From the NCBI GenBank assembly GCA_011773795.1, contig WVWW01000112.1:1-6922 (forward strand): a stretch of DNA of 6,922 bases, written 5' to 3'. Both the position numbers and the translations under genes were made by a program. Of the stretch, positions 1 through 6,506 are shown in pieces; the stretch's first letter is position 1; the number at the start of each line of letters is the position of its first letter. Under the pieces are notes generated by a model. It saw only the letters and a list, made by a program, of their open reading frames with translations, was not told where the DNA came from and made no database searches. Origin of the DNA: Acidobacteriota bacterium. GTDB taxonomy: Bacteria > Acidobacteriota > Polarisedimenticolia > Polarisedimenticolales > Polarisedimenticolaceae.

Positions 1-132
1 TGGAACGGCGACCACGAGAACGGCAACCACATCTCGCGGCTGCGCTACAACACGATGTACGTGCCGAAGATCCTGAAGCGCATCGAGGAGTCGGCGCCCG
101 AGGGCGCGGATCTGACGAGCTGGCGGTACTAA
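1..132 (+). CDS. C-terminal end of an unidentified protein (5' end outside window)
   Basis: An open frame enters from the left edge and reads 43 codons to a TAA at 130-132. The visible tail begins WNGDHENGNHISRLRYNT and ends GADLTSWRY; it is charged, contains several aromatic residues, and has no transmembrane segment. I do not recognise the family from this fragment and assign no function. The stop lies only 4 bp from the ligD stop on the opposite strand, so the two genes converge tail to tail without room for a conventional terminator. The frame matches the coding style of the neighbours (G/C at most third positions), so I think it is real coding sequence, but the fragment is short. Confidence 0.55.
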   Translation, partial: WNGDHENGNHISRLRYNTMYVPKILKRIEESAPEGADLTSWRY

Positions 133-136
133 GCCT

Positions 137-2653
137 CTACAACATCCCGTGCAGCTTCTCGAGCACGGACAGCAGGTCGGGCTCGGTGTCGAGCACGTCG
201 CGCAACGGGTCCTTCTTCAGCCGGCGCATGCGCTTGACCATGTTCTCCATCGTGAAGCGCTCGATGTGCAGCCCGCGGTTGACTTCCTTCCATGAGAGCG
301 GTGCCGACACCGGCGCCTTGGGCAGCGGACGCACGCAGAAGGGCGAGACCAGCAGCTGTCCGTGGCGGTTCTGCAGGTAGTCGACGTAGACCTTGCCGCC
401 GCGGCGCGCGGGTGAGCGCGTCACGGTCGCGATCTTCGGCAGCTCGTTACAGATGATCCGGGCGAGCAGCTCGCCCATCGCACGTGACTGGTCGTAGGTC
501 ACCTGACGTCCGAGCGGCAGCAGGATGTGCAGCCCGGTCGATCCGCTTGTCTTGACGAAGGCGGGCATGCCGAGCTCGTCGCAGAGCTTCTTGATCGCGA
601 GAGCGATCTTGACGACGTGCTCGAACGGCGCGCCCTTGGGGTCGAGGTCGAGGATGCACCAGTCGGGCTGCTGCAGGCTCGACGCGCGCGAGCACCACAG
701 GTGCAGCGGGATCGTGCCGAGGTTGGCCAGGTAGAGCAGGCTCTCCTCGTCCTCGCAGACGAAGTAACGGATCGCCTTCTGCGTCGACTCGCTCCAGATC
801 GACTCGGTACGGACCCAGTCGGGCGTCCACTCCGGCGCATCCTTTTGATAGAAGTTCTTGCCCTCGATGCCGTCGGGGTAGCGCGTCAGCACGACGGGGC
901 GGTCCTCCAGGTACGGGAGCAGCCACGGCGAGATGGATCGGTAGTACTCGATCAGGTCGCCCTTGGTGTAGCCCTCCTCGGGCCAGAACACCTTGTCGAG
1001 GTTGGTCAGGCTGACGCGCCGCTCCGGCTCCGGCGGAGCGGGTGGTGGCGGTGGCTCCTCGGGGCGCTCCATGTCGTCGGCGACACAGTCCTCGGGCGCG
1101 ATGTCGTCGCGCAGGCCGAGGAACACCGGGTGGCGCAGGTGACCCGCGCCGGTCCACTCCTTGTAACGCACGTTGCAGATCAGCTCGGGCTCCGCCCAGC
1201 GGTGGTCCTCCCCCGTAGGCAACTCGCCCTCGCACGGCGGATCGTCCCGCTTCAACGCGTCCAGATCGTCGCGCAGCTCGTTCAACGCCTTGTCGTCGAA
1301 TCCCGTTCCCACGCGTCCGGCGTAGCGCAGCGCCGATCCGTCGTGGCAGGCGACGTGCAGCGCGCCGAGCCCTGCGCGGCCGCGCTTCGGCTGCGTGTAG
1401 CCGACGATCGCGAATGCGCCCGTCCGGTCGCTGCGGATCTTCAACCAGTCGGAGGAACGGCCGTCCTGATACGAAGAGGCCGAACGCTTGGCGACGATGC
1501 CCTCCAGGCCCATCTCGCGAACTTGTTGGAACATGGCCTCGCCCTGCTGCTCGATGTGATCGCTGTAGCGCAACGCTCCCGACATCGGCAGGACCTCGCG
1601 CAGCAGCTCCTTGCGTTTCTTCAACGGCAACGATTGAAGGTCGCGGCCTTCGAGCGTCAGCAGGTCGAACACGTAGAGCACCGCGGGGCGCTCCACCGTC
1701 GCGCGCGCGATGTCGTGCGGGCGCGACAGCATCGCGCGTTGTTGCAGCCCCGAGAAGCTCGGGTGACCCTGCTCGTCCGGCACCACGACCTCGCCGTCGA
1801 GCAGGAACGACTCGTAGGGCAGCTTGGCGACCGCCGCGGCGATCTCGGGGAACACCGCGGTCGCGTCGGAGCCGCGGCGGTAGCGCAGGAGCGGCTTGCT
1901 CCCGTCGCGCGCGGCGAGCAACCGGTAGCCGTCGTACTTGAGCTCGAACAGCCAGCCCTTGCGCGTGAACGGCACGAGCTCGACCTGCGCGAGCATCAGC
2001 CCGGCCTCGCGGATCGAGGGACCGCCCTTCGGCGCCTTCATCCGCGCGAGCTTCTTGCGCATCTTCGCCGCCGGGTTGACGCCGGCCTTGAGCTCCTGGA
2101 CGGTCAGCCCCGAGAGGATCGATGTCTCGTCGACTTCCTTGTCCGGGTCGGCGTAGGCGTCGGGTTTCTTGACCAAAAGCCATTCATTCGCTTTCTTCAG
2201 CCGGAACAGGGTCCAGCGGCCCTGCAGCTTGTGGCCGTGGAGGTCGAACAGCAGCTTGCCGTCGCGCAGGCCGTCCTCGGGGGAATGGTCGATCGGCTCC
2301 CAGCGCCCGCGGTCCCACAGCACGACCGCGCCCGCTCCGTACTCACCCGCCGGGATGATGCCCTCGAAGTCGGCGTACTCCATCGGGTGTTGCTCGACGA
2401 GCGCCGCGAACCGCTTGACCTCGGGGTCGAGGCTGGGTCCCTTGGGGACGGCCCACGACTGCAACACCCCCTCCATCTCCAACCTCAGGTCGTAGTGCAG
2501 GTGTGAGGCGTCGTGCTTCTGGATCACGAACAAGCGTGGACGGGGCGGGCCGGCGCCGAACGGCTCGTGGGTCCTCCCCGGCGAGCGCTTGGCCCGGTAA
2601 GCCTTCAGTTGGTCCTTTTTGCCCTTTTTTTTGCTGGTTTTCTTCTTCGCCAC
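137..2653 (-). CDS. ligD: Multifunctional ATP-dependent DNA ligase LigD (PE-LIG-POL)
   Basis: LigD is the end-processing and sealing enzyme of bacterial NHEJ and works with Ku at double-strand breaks. The 838-residue protein is complete, with the domain order of Pseudomonas LigD (about 840 aa) rather than the POL-first mycobacterial order. A lysine-rich tail (MAKKKTSKKKGKK) precedes a 3'-phosphoesterase domain (about 38-165) with H47, H53, D55, R57, H89 and Y93 at the family's metal and phosphate positions. The ligase adenylation domain (about 212-408) has the nucleotidyl lysine K239 in KYDGYR, then FDLL, EGIVAKR (384-390) and WLKIR (403-407); an OB-fold follows to about 525. A proline-rich linker (531-544, PEEPPPPPAPPEPE) leads to the primase-like polymerase (about 546-838) with D669/D671 in LDLDP, H651, the KTSGSTGLH motif (701-709) and D758. 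All three active sites look intact. The start is GTG with no clear Shine-Dalgarno; starting there retains the basic tail, and no better start is visible. It is divergent from ku. Confidence 0.97.
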   Translation of the reverse strand: MAKKKTSKKKGKKDQLKAYRAKRSPGRTHEPFGAGPPRPRLFVIQKHDASHLHYDLRLEMEGVLQSWAVPKGPSLDPEVKRFAALVEQHPMEYADFEGIIPAGEYGAGAVVLWDRGRWEPIDHSPEDGLRDGKLLFDLHGHKLQGRWTLFRLKKANEWLLVKKPDAYADPDKEVDETSILSGLTVQELKAGVNPAAKMRKKLARMKAPKGGPSIREAGLMLAQVELVPFTRKGWLFELKYDGYRLLAARDGSKPLLRYRRGSDATAVFPEIAAAVAKLPYESFLLDGEVVVPDEQGHPSFSGLQQRAMLSRPHDIARATVERPAVLYVFDLLTLEGRDLQSLPLKKRKELLREVLPMSGALRYSDHIEQQGEAMFQQVREMGLEGIVAKRSASSYQDGRSSDWLKIRSDRTGAFAIVGYTQPKRGRAGLGALHVACHDGSALRYAGRVGTGFDDKALNELRDDLDALKRDDPPCEGELPTGEDHRWAEPELICNVRYKEWTGAGHLRHPVFLGLRDDIAPEDCVADDMERPEEPPPPPAPPEPERRVSLTNLDKVFWPEEGYTKGDLIEYYRSISPWLLPYLEDRPVVLTRYPDGIEGKNFYQKDAPEWTPDWVRTESIWSESTQKAIRYFVCEDEESLLYLANLGTIPLHLWCSRASSLQQPDWCILDLDPKGAPFEHVVKIALAIKKLCDELGMPAFVKTSGSTGLHILLPLGRQVTYDQSRAMGELLARIICNELPKIATVTRSPARRGGKVYVDYLQNRHGQLLVSPFCVRPLPKAPVSAPLSWKEVNRGLHIERFTMENMVKRMRRLKKDPLRDVLDTEPDLLSVLEKLHGML

Positions 2654-2660
2654 GGCTTTT

Positions 2661-2706
2661 GTTCTACGTTCGCCCCGTTGCCGGGGTCGGTATCGAGCCT
2701 TATGTT
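2661..2706. promoter_or_regulatory. Divergent ligD/ku promoter region with central palindrome
   Basis: The 66-bp spacer between the ligD GTG (2653) and the ku ATG (2720) must hold both promoters. Rightward, TTGCCG (2678-2683) and TATGTT (2701-2706) are separated by exactly 17 bp, a good sigma-70-type pair; it would start transcription about 7 nt before the ku ATG. Leftward, the minus strand reads TAGAAC at 2666-2661, only 7 nt from the ligD start, without a convincing -35. In the middle is a perfect inverted repeat, CCCCG-TTGC-CGGGG (2673-2686), which overlaps the rightward -35 and could be an operator, although an arm of 5 bp in GC-rich DNA may be chance. The elements are read by eye from consensus; no start site has been mapped. 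Confidence 0.45.
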
Positions 2707-2719
2707 ACGATCCGCCGCC

Positions 2720-3565
2720 ATGAGCGCACGAGCCATCGCATCCGTCACGATCTCATTCGGGTTGGTCTCCATCCCGACGAAGATTTATTCCTCCGGGGAA
2801 TCCTCCACGGGAATCCGCTTCAACATGCTGCACGGCAAGTGCGGCACGAGACTGAAGCAAAAGTACTACTGCCCCAAGGATAACGACGAGGTCGCCCGCA
2901 AGGACATGGTCAAGGGCTACGAGTTCTCGAAGGGCCAGTACGTGCTCTTCAATGAAGAAGAGCTCAAGACCCTGCAGGAAAAGTCGACGCAGTCCATCGA
3001 GATCACCGAGTTCATCCCCACCAGCGAGGTCGACCCGATCTACTTCGAGAAGGCCTACTACCTCGGCCCGGACAAGGGCGGCGACCGGGCCTACAAGCTG
3101 CTCTCGCGATCGCTCCAGAAGAGCGGGCGTTCCGCGCTGGCCAAGTACGCTGCACGCGGGAAGATGTACCTCGTGCTGGTGCGGCCGTTCGAGGACGGGC
3201 TGGTGATGCAACAGCTGCGCTATTCGGACGAGATCCGTTCGATCGGCGAGGTTCCGCTGGGCGACGCGACGGTCAAGAACGACGAGCTCAAGCTCGCTTT
3301 GCAGATCATCGAGCAGGGCATCTCCGACGAGTTCAAGCCGGAGCAGTACGGCGACGAGGTGCGCGAGCGCACGCTCAAGCTGATCGAGCAGAAGGTCCAG
3401 GGCAAGGAGATCACCGAGGCGCCGGCCGAGGAGCCGAAGGCGCAGGTGATCGACCTGATGGAGGCCCTCAAGGCCAGCCTCGAGAAGAAAAGCGCATCCG
3501 GCCGGAAACCCGCAAAGCGCGCCCAGCGCGCATCCGCGAAGAAGCGCTCGCGCGCGAAGGGCTAA
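2720..3565 (+). CDS. ku: Ku protein, DNA end-binding factor of bacterial NHEJ
   Basis: Ku forms a homodimeric ring that threads onto broken DNA ends, protects them and recruits LigD, encoded divergently next door. The 281-residue product has the usual size of bacterial Ku. It opens with the family signature SARAIASVTISFGLVSIPTK (2-21), continues through KGYEF (65-69), YVLF (74-77), YYLGPD (113-118) and YLVLVRP (150-156), and reaches the helical end of the core at ELKLALQIIEQ (189-199). H38, C41 and C51 form an incomplete zinc-ribbon-like motif: the second cysteine pair found in some Ku proteins is replaced here by CPKDN. The last 25 or so residues are strongly basic (KPAKRAQRASAKKRSRAK), the lysine-rich extension that in other bacteria aids DNA binding. 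I chose the ATG at 2720 because MSARAI is the conserved N-terminus; an in-frame ATG at 2702 would add six residues but overlaps the predicted -10. No Shine-Dalgarno is visible. Confidence 0.96.
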   Translation: MSARAIASVTISFGLVSIPTKIYSSGESSTGIRFNMLHGKCGTRLKQKYYCPKDNDEVARKDMVKGYEFSKGQYVLFNEEELKTLQEKSTQSIEITEFIPTSEVDPIYFEKAYYLGPDKGGDRAYKLLSRSLQKSGRSALAKYAARGKMYLVLVRPFEDGLVMQQLRYSDEIRSIGEVPLGDATVKNDELKLALQIIEQGISDEFKPEQYGDEVRERTLKLIEQKVQGKEITEAPAEEPKAQVIDLMEALKASLEKKSASGRKPAKRAQRASAKKRSRAKG

Positions 3566-3601
3566 CCGCGGCTCCTCGGTAGCGAAACCCGACTGAAAAC
3601 C

Positions 3602-3610
3602 TGGTACCCT
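3602..3610 (+). promoter_or_regulatory. Possible extended -10 promoter for the MerR-TPR gene
   Basis: TGGTACCCT (3602-3610) resembles an extended -10 (TGn followed by TAnnnT). It ends 11 nt before the ATG at 3622, so a transcript would begin about 5 nt ahead of the start codon. There is no good -35 at the correct distance and no Shine-Dalgarno. The spacing is close to that seen upstream of ku, which is the main argument that it is real. The gene could also be read through from ku, whose stop is only 56 bp upstream. Confidence 0.35.
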
Positions 3611-3621
3611 CTTGCGTTGGA

Positions 3622-4440
3622 ATGAAGGGGTACAGCGTCAAGGACGTGGCCCGCATGCTCGACCTGTCGGTGGGCCAGGTTCGTTCCTACGCCCGTTCGG
3701 GTCTTGTCGCCCCCGACCGCGGGCAGCGCGGCGAGTATCGTTTCGGCTTCCAGGACCTCGTCTTGTTGCGCACGGCCAAGGGGTTGCTCAGCCAGCGCAT
3801 CCCACCGCAACGCGTGCGGACGGCGCTCAACCGGCTCAAGCAACAACTCCCCGCCGACGGTTCTCTTTCTTCCGTTCAGATCTCCGCGCACGGCAGCCGC
3901 ATCGTGGTCCAGCGCTCCGGGCGCGCCTGGCAGCCGGAGTCGGGTCAGACGTTGCTGGCCTTCGAGGGGGCGCCGGGCGAAGCGCTCAACCGGCCGATCG
4001 TCGAGCCACCCGAGCGACAGTCGCCGGGGCTCGACGCGGAGGACTGGTTCCGGCTGGGCGGCGAGCTCGAGCTCGGGGCCCCGGAGCAGGCGCGCGAGGC
4101 TTACCGCCGGGCGCTGGAGCTCGAACCGCGTCACGTGGACGCGCGGATCAACCTCGGGCGGCTGCTGCACGAGTCGGGGGAGTGGGAAGCGGCCGAGAAG
4201 CACTACCGCATGGCGCTGGCCGATCGCGTCGACGACTCGACCGCGTTGTTCAACCTGGCCGTCGTGCTGGAGGATCTCGGCCGCCGGCGCGATGCGATCG
4301 ACACCTACCGCGCAACGGTCGAGGCGGACCCCGAGTACGCCGACGCGTACTTCAACCTCGCACGACTGCTGGAGCAATCCGGCGACACCAAGTCGGCGTT
4401 GCGCTACCTCAAGATCTACCGCGACCTGACCGCAGAGTAA
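3622..4440 (+). CDS. MerR-type helix-turn-helix protein fused to TPR repeats
   Basis: This 272-residue protein is likely a cytoplasmic regulator that binds DNA with its N-terminus and a protein partner with its C-terminus. Residues 1-75 are a MerR-like winged helix-turn-helix: YSVKDVARMLDLSVGQVRSYARSGLV, then the wing (GEYRFGFQDLVLLR) and the following helices to LNRLKQQL. Residues 83-115 look like a short beta-rich linker (SVQISAHGSRIVVQ). From about 138 to 272 there are roughly four TPR units, best seen as EQAREAYRRALELEP (155-169), EAAEKHYRMALA (189-200), RDAIDTYRATVEADP (223-237) and the final SALRYLKIYRDL (258-269). There are no cysteines, so a MerR metal- or redox-sensing site is absent, and the usual long dimerising coiled coil after the DNA-binding domain is not evident. 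It follows ku in the same direction with a 56-bp gap, so co-transcription is possible; its target is unknown. Confidence 0.85.
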   Translation: MKGYSVKDVARMLDLSVGQVRSYARSGLVAPDRGQRGEYRFGFQDLVLLRTAKGLLSQRIPPQRVRTALNRLKQQLPADGSLSSVQISAHGSRIVVQRSGRAWQPESGQTLLAFEGAPGEALNRPIVEPPERQSPGLDAEDWFRLGGELELGAPEQAREAYRRALELEPRHVDARINLGRLLHESGEWEAAEKHYRMALADRVDDSTALFNLAVVLEDLGRRRDAIDTYRATVEADPEYADAYFNLARLLEQSGDTKSALRYLKIYRDLTAE

Positions 4441-4446
4441 GAAGCC

Positions 4447-4531
4447 TGGGGTCAGGTCTCACATTGTGTCATCGCCTCGGCTGCCCATGGGTTCCTGCGC
4501 TTTCGATGACGCAATGTGAGACCTGACCCCA
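4447..4531. repeat. 85-bp near-perfect inverted repeat (REP/MITE-like palindrome)
   Basis: Two 28-bp arms, 4447-4474 and 4504-4531, match in inverted orientation at 27 of 28 positions. The only mismatch (T4467 opposite G4511) becomes a G-U pair in RNA, so a transcript could form an uninterrupted 28-bp stem with a 29-nt loop (4475-4503). The outer part begins TGGGGTCAGGTCTCACATTG. It begins 6 bp after the MerR-TPR stop and ends 5 bp before the dehydratase stop, filling the gap between convergent genes. From memory, elements beginning GGGGTCAGGTCT are dispersed in several proteobacterial and related genomes, often near IS200-like/REP-associated tyrosine transposases; that link is recollection, not shown here. 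There is no poly-T tract after either arm, yet a stem this long could still stop transcription from both sides. Confidence 0.85.
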
Positions 4532-4536
4532 ACCAT

Positions 4537-5508
4537 TCACTCCGGCGTTTGGCCGGCGAGGATCGTGCGTAGGCGGTCGGCGTCGATGTTCCCGCCGGAG
4601 ATCACGCAGACGACGCGACCGTTACCGGCGCGCCCCGCCAGTGCCGCGGCAACCGAGGCGGCACCCGCACCCTCGGCGACCGTTTTGGCTCGGCGCACCA
4701 ACAGTCGTATCGCCTCCGCGATCTGATCCAACGAGACGACCAGGGAGTCGGCCAGCAGCTCGCTCGTCATCGGCCACATCTCCTTCATGACGCTCTTGCC
4801 CCCGATGCCGTCGACGAAGCTCGGCCGGTGATCGATCCCCACCGCTTCACCGGCGGCGAGTGACGCGGCGAACGGCGCGGCGGTCTCGACCTCGGCGGCG
4901 TACACCTTCGTTTCCGGGGTACGCGCGCGTAGCGCAGAGGCGATCCCGCTGCTCAAACCGCCGCCGCCGAACGGGACGACGACGCTCTCCACGTCCGGCA
5001 AGTCGTCCGCGATCTCGAGGCCGATCGTCGCGTTGCCCGCGACGACGTCGGGATCGGCGACGGGGTGGATGAAACGGCCTGCGAGCTCGGGGTAGGCGTG
5101 CTCGACCAGAGCGCGCCACCAGCGGTCGTACGAGACGGGTTGGAGCCGACCGCCCAGATCCTCGATGGCCTCGAGCTTGGTACGCGGCGCGTTGTCCGGG
5201 ACGACGACGCCACAAGGGAGGCCCATCTCTCGTGCGCAGTACGCCAGCCCCTGGGCGAAGTTCCCTGCGCTCGCCGTGATGACGCCGTCCGCTAAATCAG
5301 CCTTCGATAGCCTGGCCATGGCGCTCGCCGCGCCGCGAATCTTGAACGAGCCGATCGGCTGCAGGTTTTCCAGCTTGAGCCAGATCTCCACCGGCCCGTC
5401 GACGTCGAGCTGCAACAGCGGGGTCCGTCGCGCGAACGGACGGATGCGTTCCGCGGCGGCTTCGATCTCCTCGAGCCGCGGGGGGGACAGGGGCTCAGTC
5501 GCCGGCAT
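4537..5508 (-). CDS. PLP-dependent threonine/serine dehydratase-like enzyme (fold type II)
   Basis: The 323-residue protein belongs to the threonine ammonia-lyase/serine racemase family, which uses PLP to eliminate water from hydroxy-amino acids, giving a 2-oxo acid and ammonia. K56 in SFKIRGA is the Schiff-base lysine; SAGN (80-83) binds the substrate carboxylate, GGGGL (181-185) the PLP phosphate, and S304 in CVISGGN the pyridine nitrogen. No C-terminal ACT domain follows, so it is not the allosteric biosynthetic IlvA type. The residue matching the racemase base Ser84 of mammalian serine racemase is A81, which favours dehydratase over racemase activity; the His usual in SAGNH is F83. Substrate cannot be told from sequence: threonine, serine and 3-hydroxyaspartate are candidates. 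The ATG at 5508 places the N-terminus just before the first conserved helix; it overlaps the upstream reductase gene by 14 bp, implying translational coupling. No good Shine-Dalgarno is seen. Confidence 0.9.
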   Translation of the reverse strand: MPATEPLSPPRLEEIEAAAERIRPFARRTPLLQLDVDGPVEIWLKLENLQPIGSFKIRGAASAMARLSKADLADGVITASAGNFAQGLAYCAREMGLPCGVVVPDNAPRTKLEAIEDLGGRLQPVSYDRWWRALVEHAYPELAGRFIHPVADPDVVAGNATIGLEIADDLPDVESVVVPFGGGGLSSGIASALRARTPETKVYAAEVETAAPFAASLAAGEAVGIDHRPSFVDGIGGKSVMKEMWPMTSELLADSLVVSLDQIAEAIRLLVRRAKTVAEGAGAASVAAALAGRAGNGRVVCVISGGNIDADRLRTILAGQTPE

Positions 5509-6502
5509 CGCGCAGACCGCCGAGCGCGACACGCGCGCCGACGTCTTGCTCGAGCGCCCGCGCGAGTACATGGTGCGCCGTCGCGAGATCCTCGACCGCG
5601 ATGCCGAGCGAGTTGAACAACGTGATCTCGCCGTCGGTTCGTCGGCCGTCGATCCGCCCCGCCAGCAACTCGCCGATCTCGCCCTCGATCGCGTCATCGC
5701 CGATCGCCCCCGCTTCGCGCGCCAGCAGGAAGTCCCCCGACTCGTTCATTGCCGACTCGCGCGAGTCGACGAACATGCGCGCCTTCGCGACCGCCGCATC
5801 GTCGAGCTCACGCGCTTTCGGGATGCAGGCGCCGACGGCGTTGATGTGTGTTCCCGGGCTCAGCCATTCACCCTCGACGACGGGCTCCTTCGCCGAGGTC
5901 GTCGTGCAGACGATCGACGCGCCCTCGACGGCCTCGCGCGCGGTGTCGACGGCGTCGACGGTCGCGTCCGTGCGTCTGCGGAACCATGTCGCGAGCCTCT
6001 CGCGGTTCTCCCGGTTCGGGCTGTACACGCGGACAATCGTCACCGGCCTCGCGACGAGCATCGCCTCGATGTGCGTGCGCGCCTGCACGCCGGAGCCGAG
6101 CACGGCCAGCGTGTCGGCGTCCGCGCGCGCCAGCAACCGCGTCGCCACGCCGCTCGCCGCGGCGGTGCGGATCGCCGTGACCTCGCTGGCGTCGAGGATC
6201 GCGGTCGGCACACCGGTCTGCGTGTCGAACAGCACCACCACACCCTGATGCGAGTCCAACTCGGTCCCGTGATTGCCGTGGAAGATCGTGACCGCCTTGA
6301 GCCCCAACGCCTCGGGCTGGCTCAGGTAGCCCGGCATCAAAACGACCAGGCCGCGGCCATCCGGGATGAGGACGCCCCGACGTAGCGGGTTGACCGATCT
6401 TCCCGTGGAGTACTTCTCGAGCGCGCCGGCGACCCACTCCATGCAGTCGGCCATCGGCATCAGCTGCCGGACTTCCTTGGCTGTGAGAATGACCGTTTGC
6501 AT
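5495..6502 (-). CDS. Ornithine cyclodeaminase/mu-crystallin family NAD(P)-dependent enzyme
   Basis: The family covers ornithine cyclodeaminase, alanine dehydrogenase, ketimine and iminosuccinate reductases, and opine-type dehydrogenases. The 335-residue protein has full family length. The N-terminal substrate domain carries K69 (GLKAVT) and R112 (AIRTAAAS), both conserved substrate-contact residues. A Rossmann fold begins at about 131 with LAVLGSGVQARTH (GxGxQA, 136-141); INAVGA (220-225) and FNSLGIAVEDLATA (296-309) are further family blocks. In true ornithine cyclodeaminase the NAVG segment is followed by the catalytic aspartate (NAVGGDCPGK); here it reads NAVGACIPKA, so that aspartate is Cys and ornithine cyclisation is unlikely. 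A reductase/dehydrogenase acting on an imine of a small amino acid is a better guess. The ATG at 6502 is 4 bp after the symporter stop; the weak GAGG just upstream is too close for an ideal ribosome site. It forms an operon with the dehydratase. Confidence 0.9.
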   Translation of the reverse strand: MQTVILTAKEVRQLMPMADCMEWVAGALEKYSTGRSVNPLRRGVLIPDGRGLVVLMPGYLSQPEALGLKAVTIFHGNHGTELDSHQGVVVLFDTQTGVPTAILDASEVTAIRTAAASGVATRLLARADADTLAVLGSGVQARTHIEAMLVARPVTIVRVYSPNRENRERLATWFRRRTDATVDAVDTAREAVEGASIVCTTTSAKEPVVEGEWLSPGTHINAVGACIPKARELDDAAVAKARMFVDSRESAMNESGDFLLAREAGAIGDDAIEGEIGELLAGRIDGRRTDGEITLFNSLGIAVEDLATAHHVLARALEQDVGARVALGGLRDAGD

Positions 6503-6506
6503 CGCC

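Noticed and set aside
447..2183. A 578-codon open frame on the - strand inside ligD in another frame
   Set aside because: Arginine/alanine-rich shadow of the ligD codons without recognisable motifs.
527..2506. A 659-codon open frame on the + strand, antisense to ligD
   Set aside because: It lies wholly opposite the certain LigD coding sequence; its translation is arginine/leucine/valine-rich, low in lysine, with no domain pattern. High GC third positions of ligD open the opposite frame.
2513..2719. N-terminal extension of ku by 69 codons upstream of 2720
   Set aside because: The extension would cover the start of ligD and the divergent promoter, and the conserved Ku N-terminus begins at MSARAI.
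3565..3580. Small ACCG...CGGT hairpin after the ku stop as a terminator
   Set aside because: A four-base stem with no T-run is too weak to support a terminator.
3562..4377. A 271-codon open frame on the - strand opposite the MerR-TPR gene
   Set aside because: The + strand has a clear MerR and TPR pattern; the antisense product has none and is another GC-driven shadow.
4475..4503. Short gene or transposase remnant within the palindrome loop
   Set aside because: Only 29 bp with no open frame of note; nothing beyond a spacer is visible.
5509..5697. N-terminal extension of the dehydratase by 63 codons
   Set aside because: The extension is a serine/arginine-rich shadow within the reductase gene; family homology starts after the ATG at 5508.
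5165..6385. A 406-codon open frame on the + strand opposite the dehydratase and reductase genes
   Set aside because: It is antisense to two well-supported enzymes and its arginine-rich product matches no family I know.
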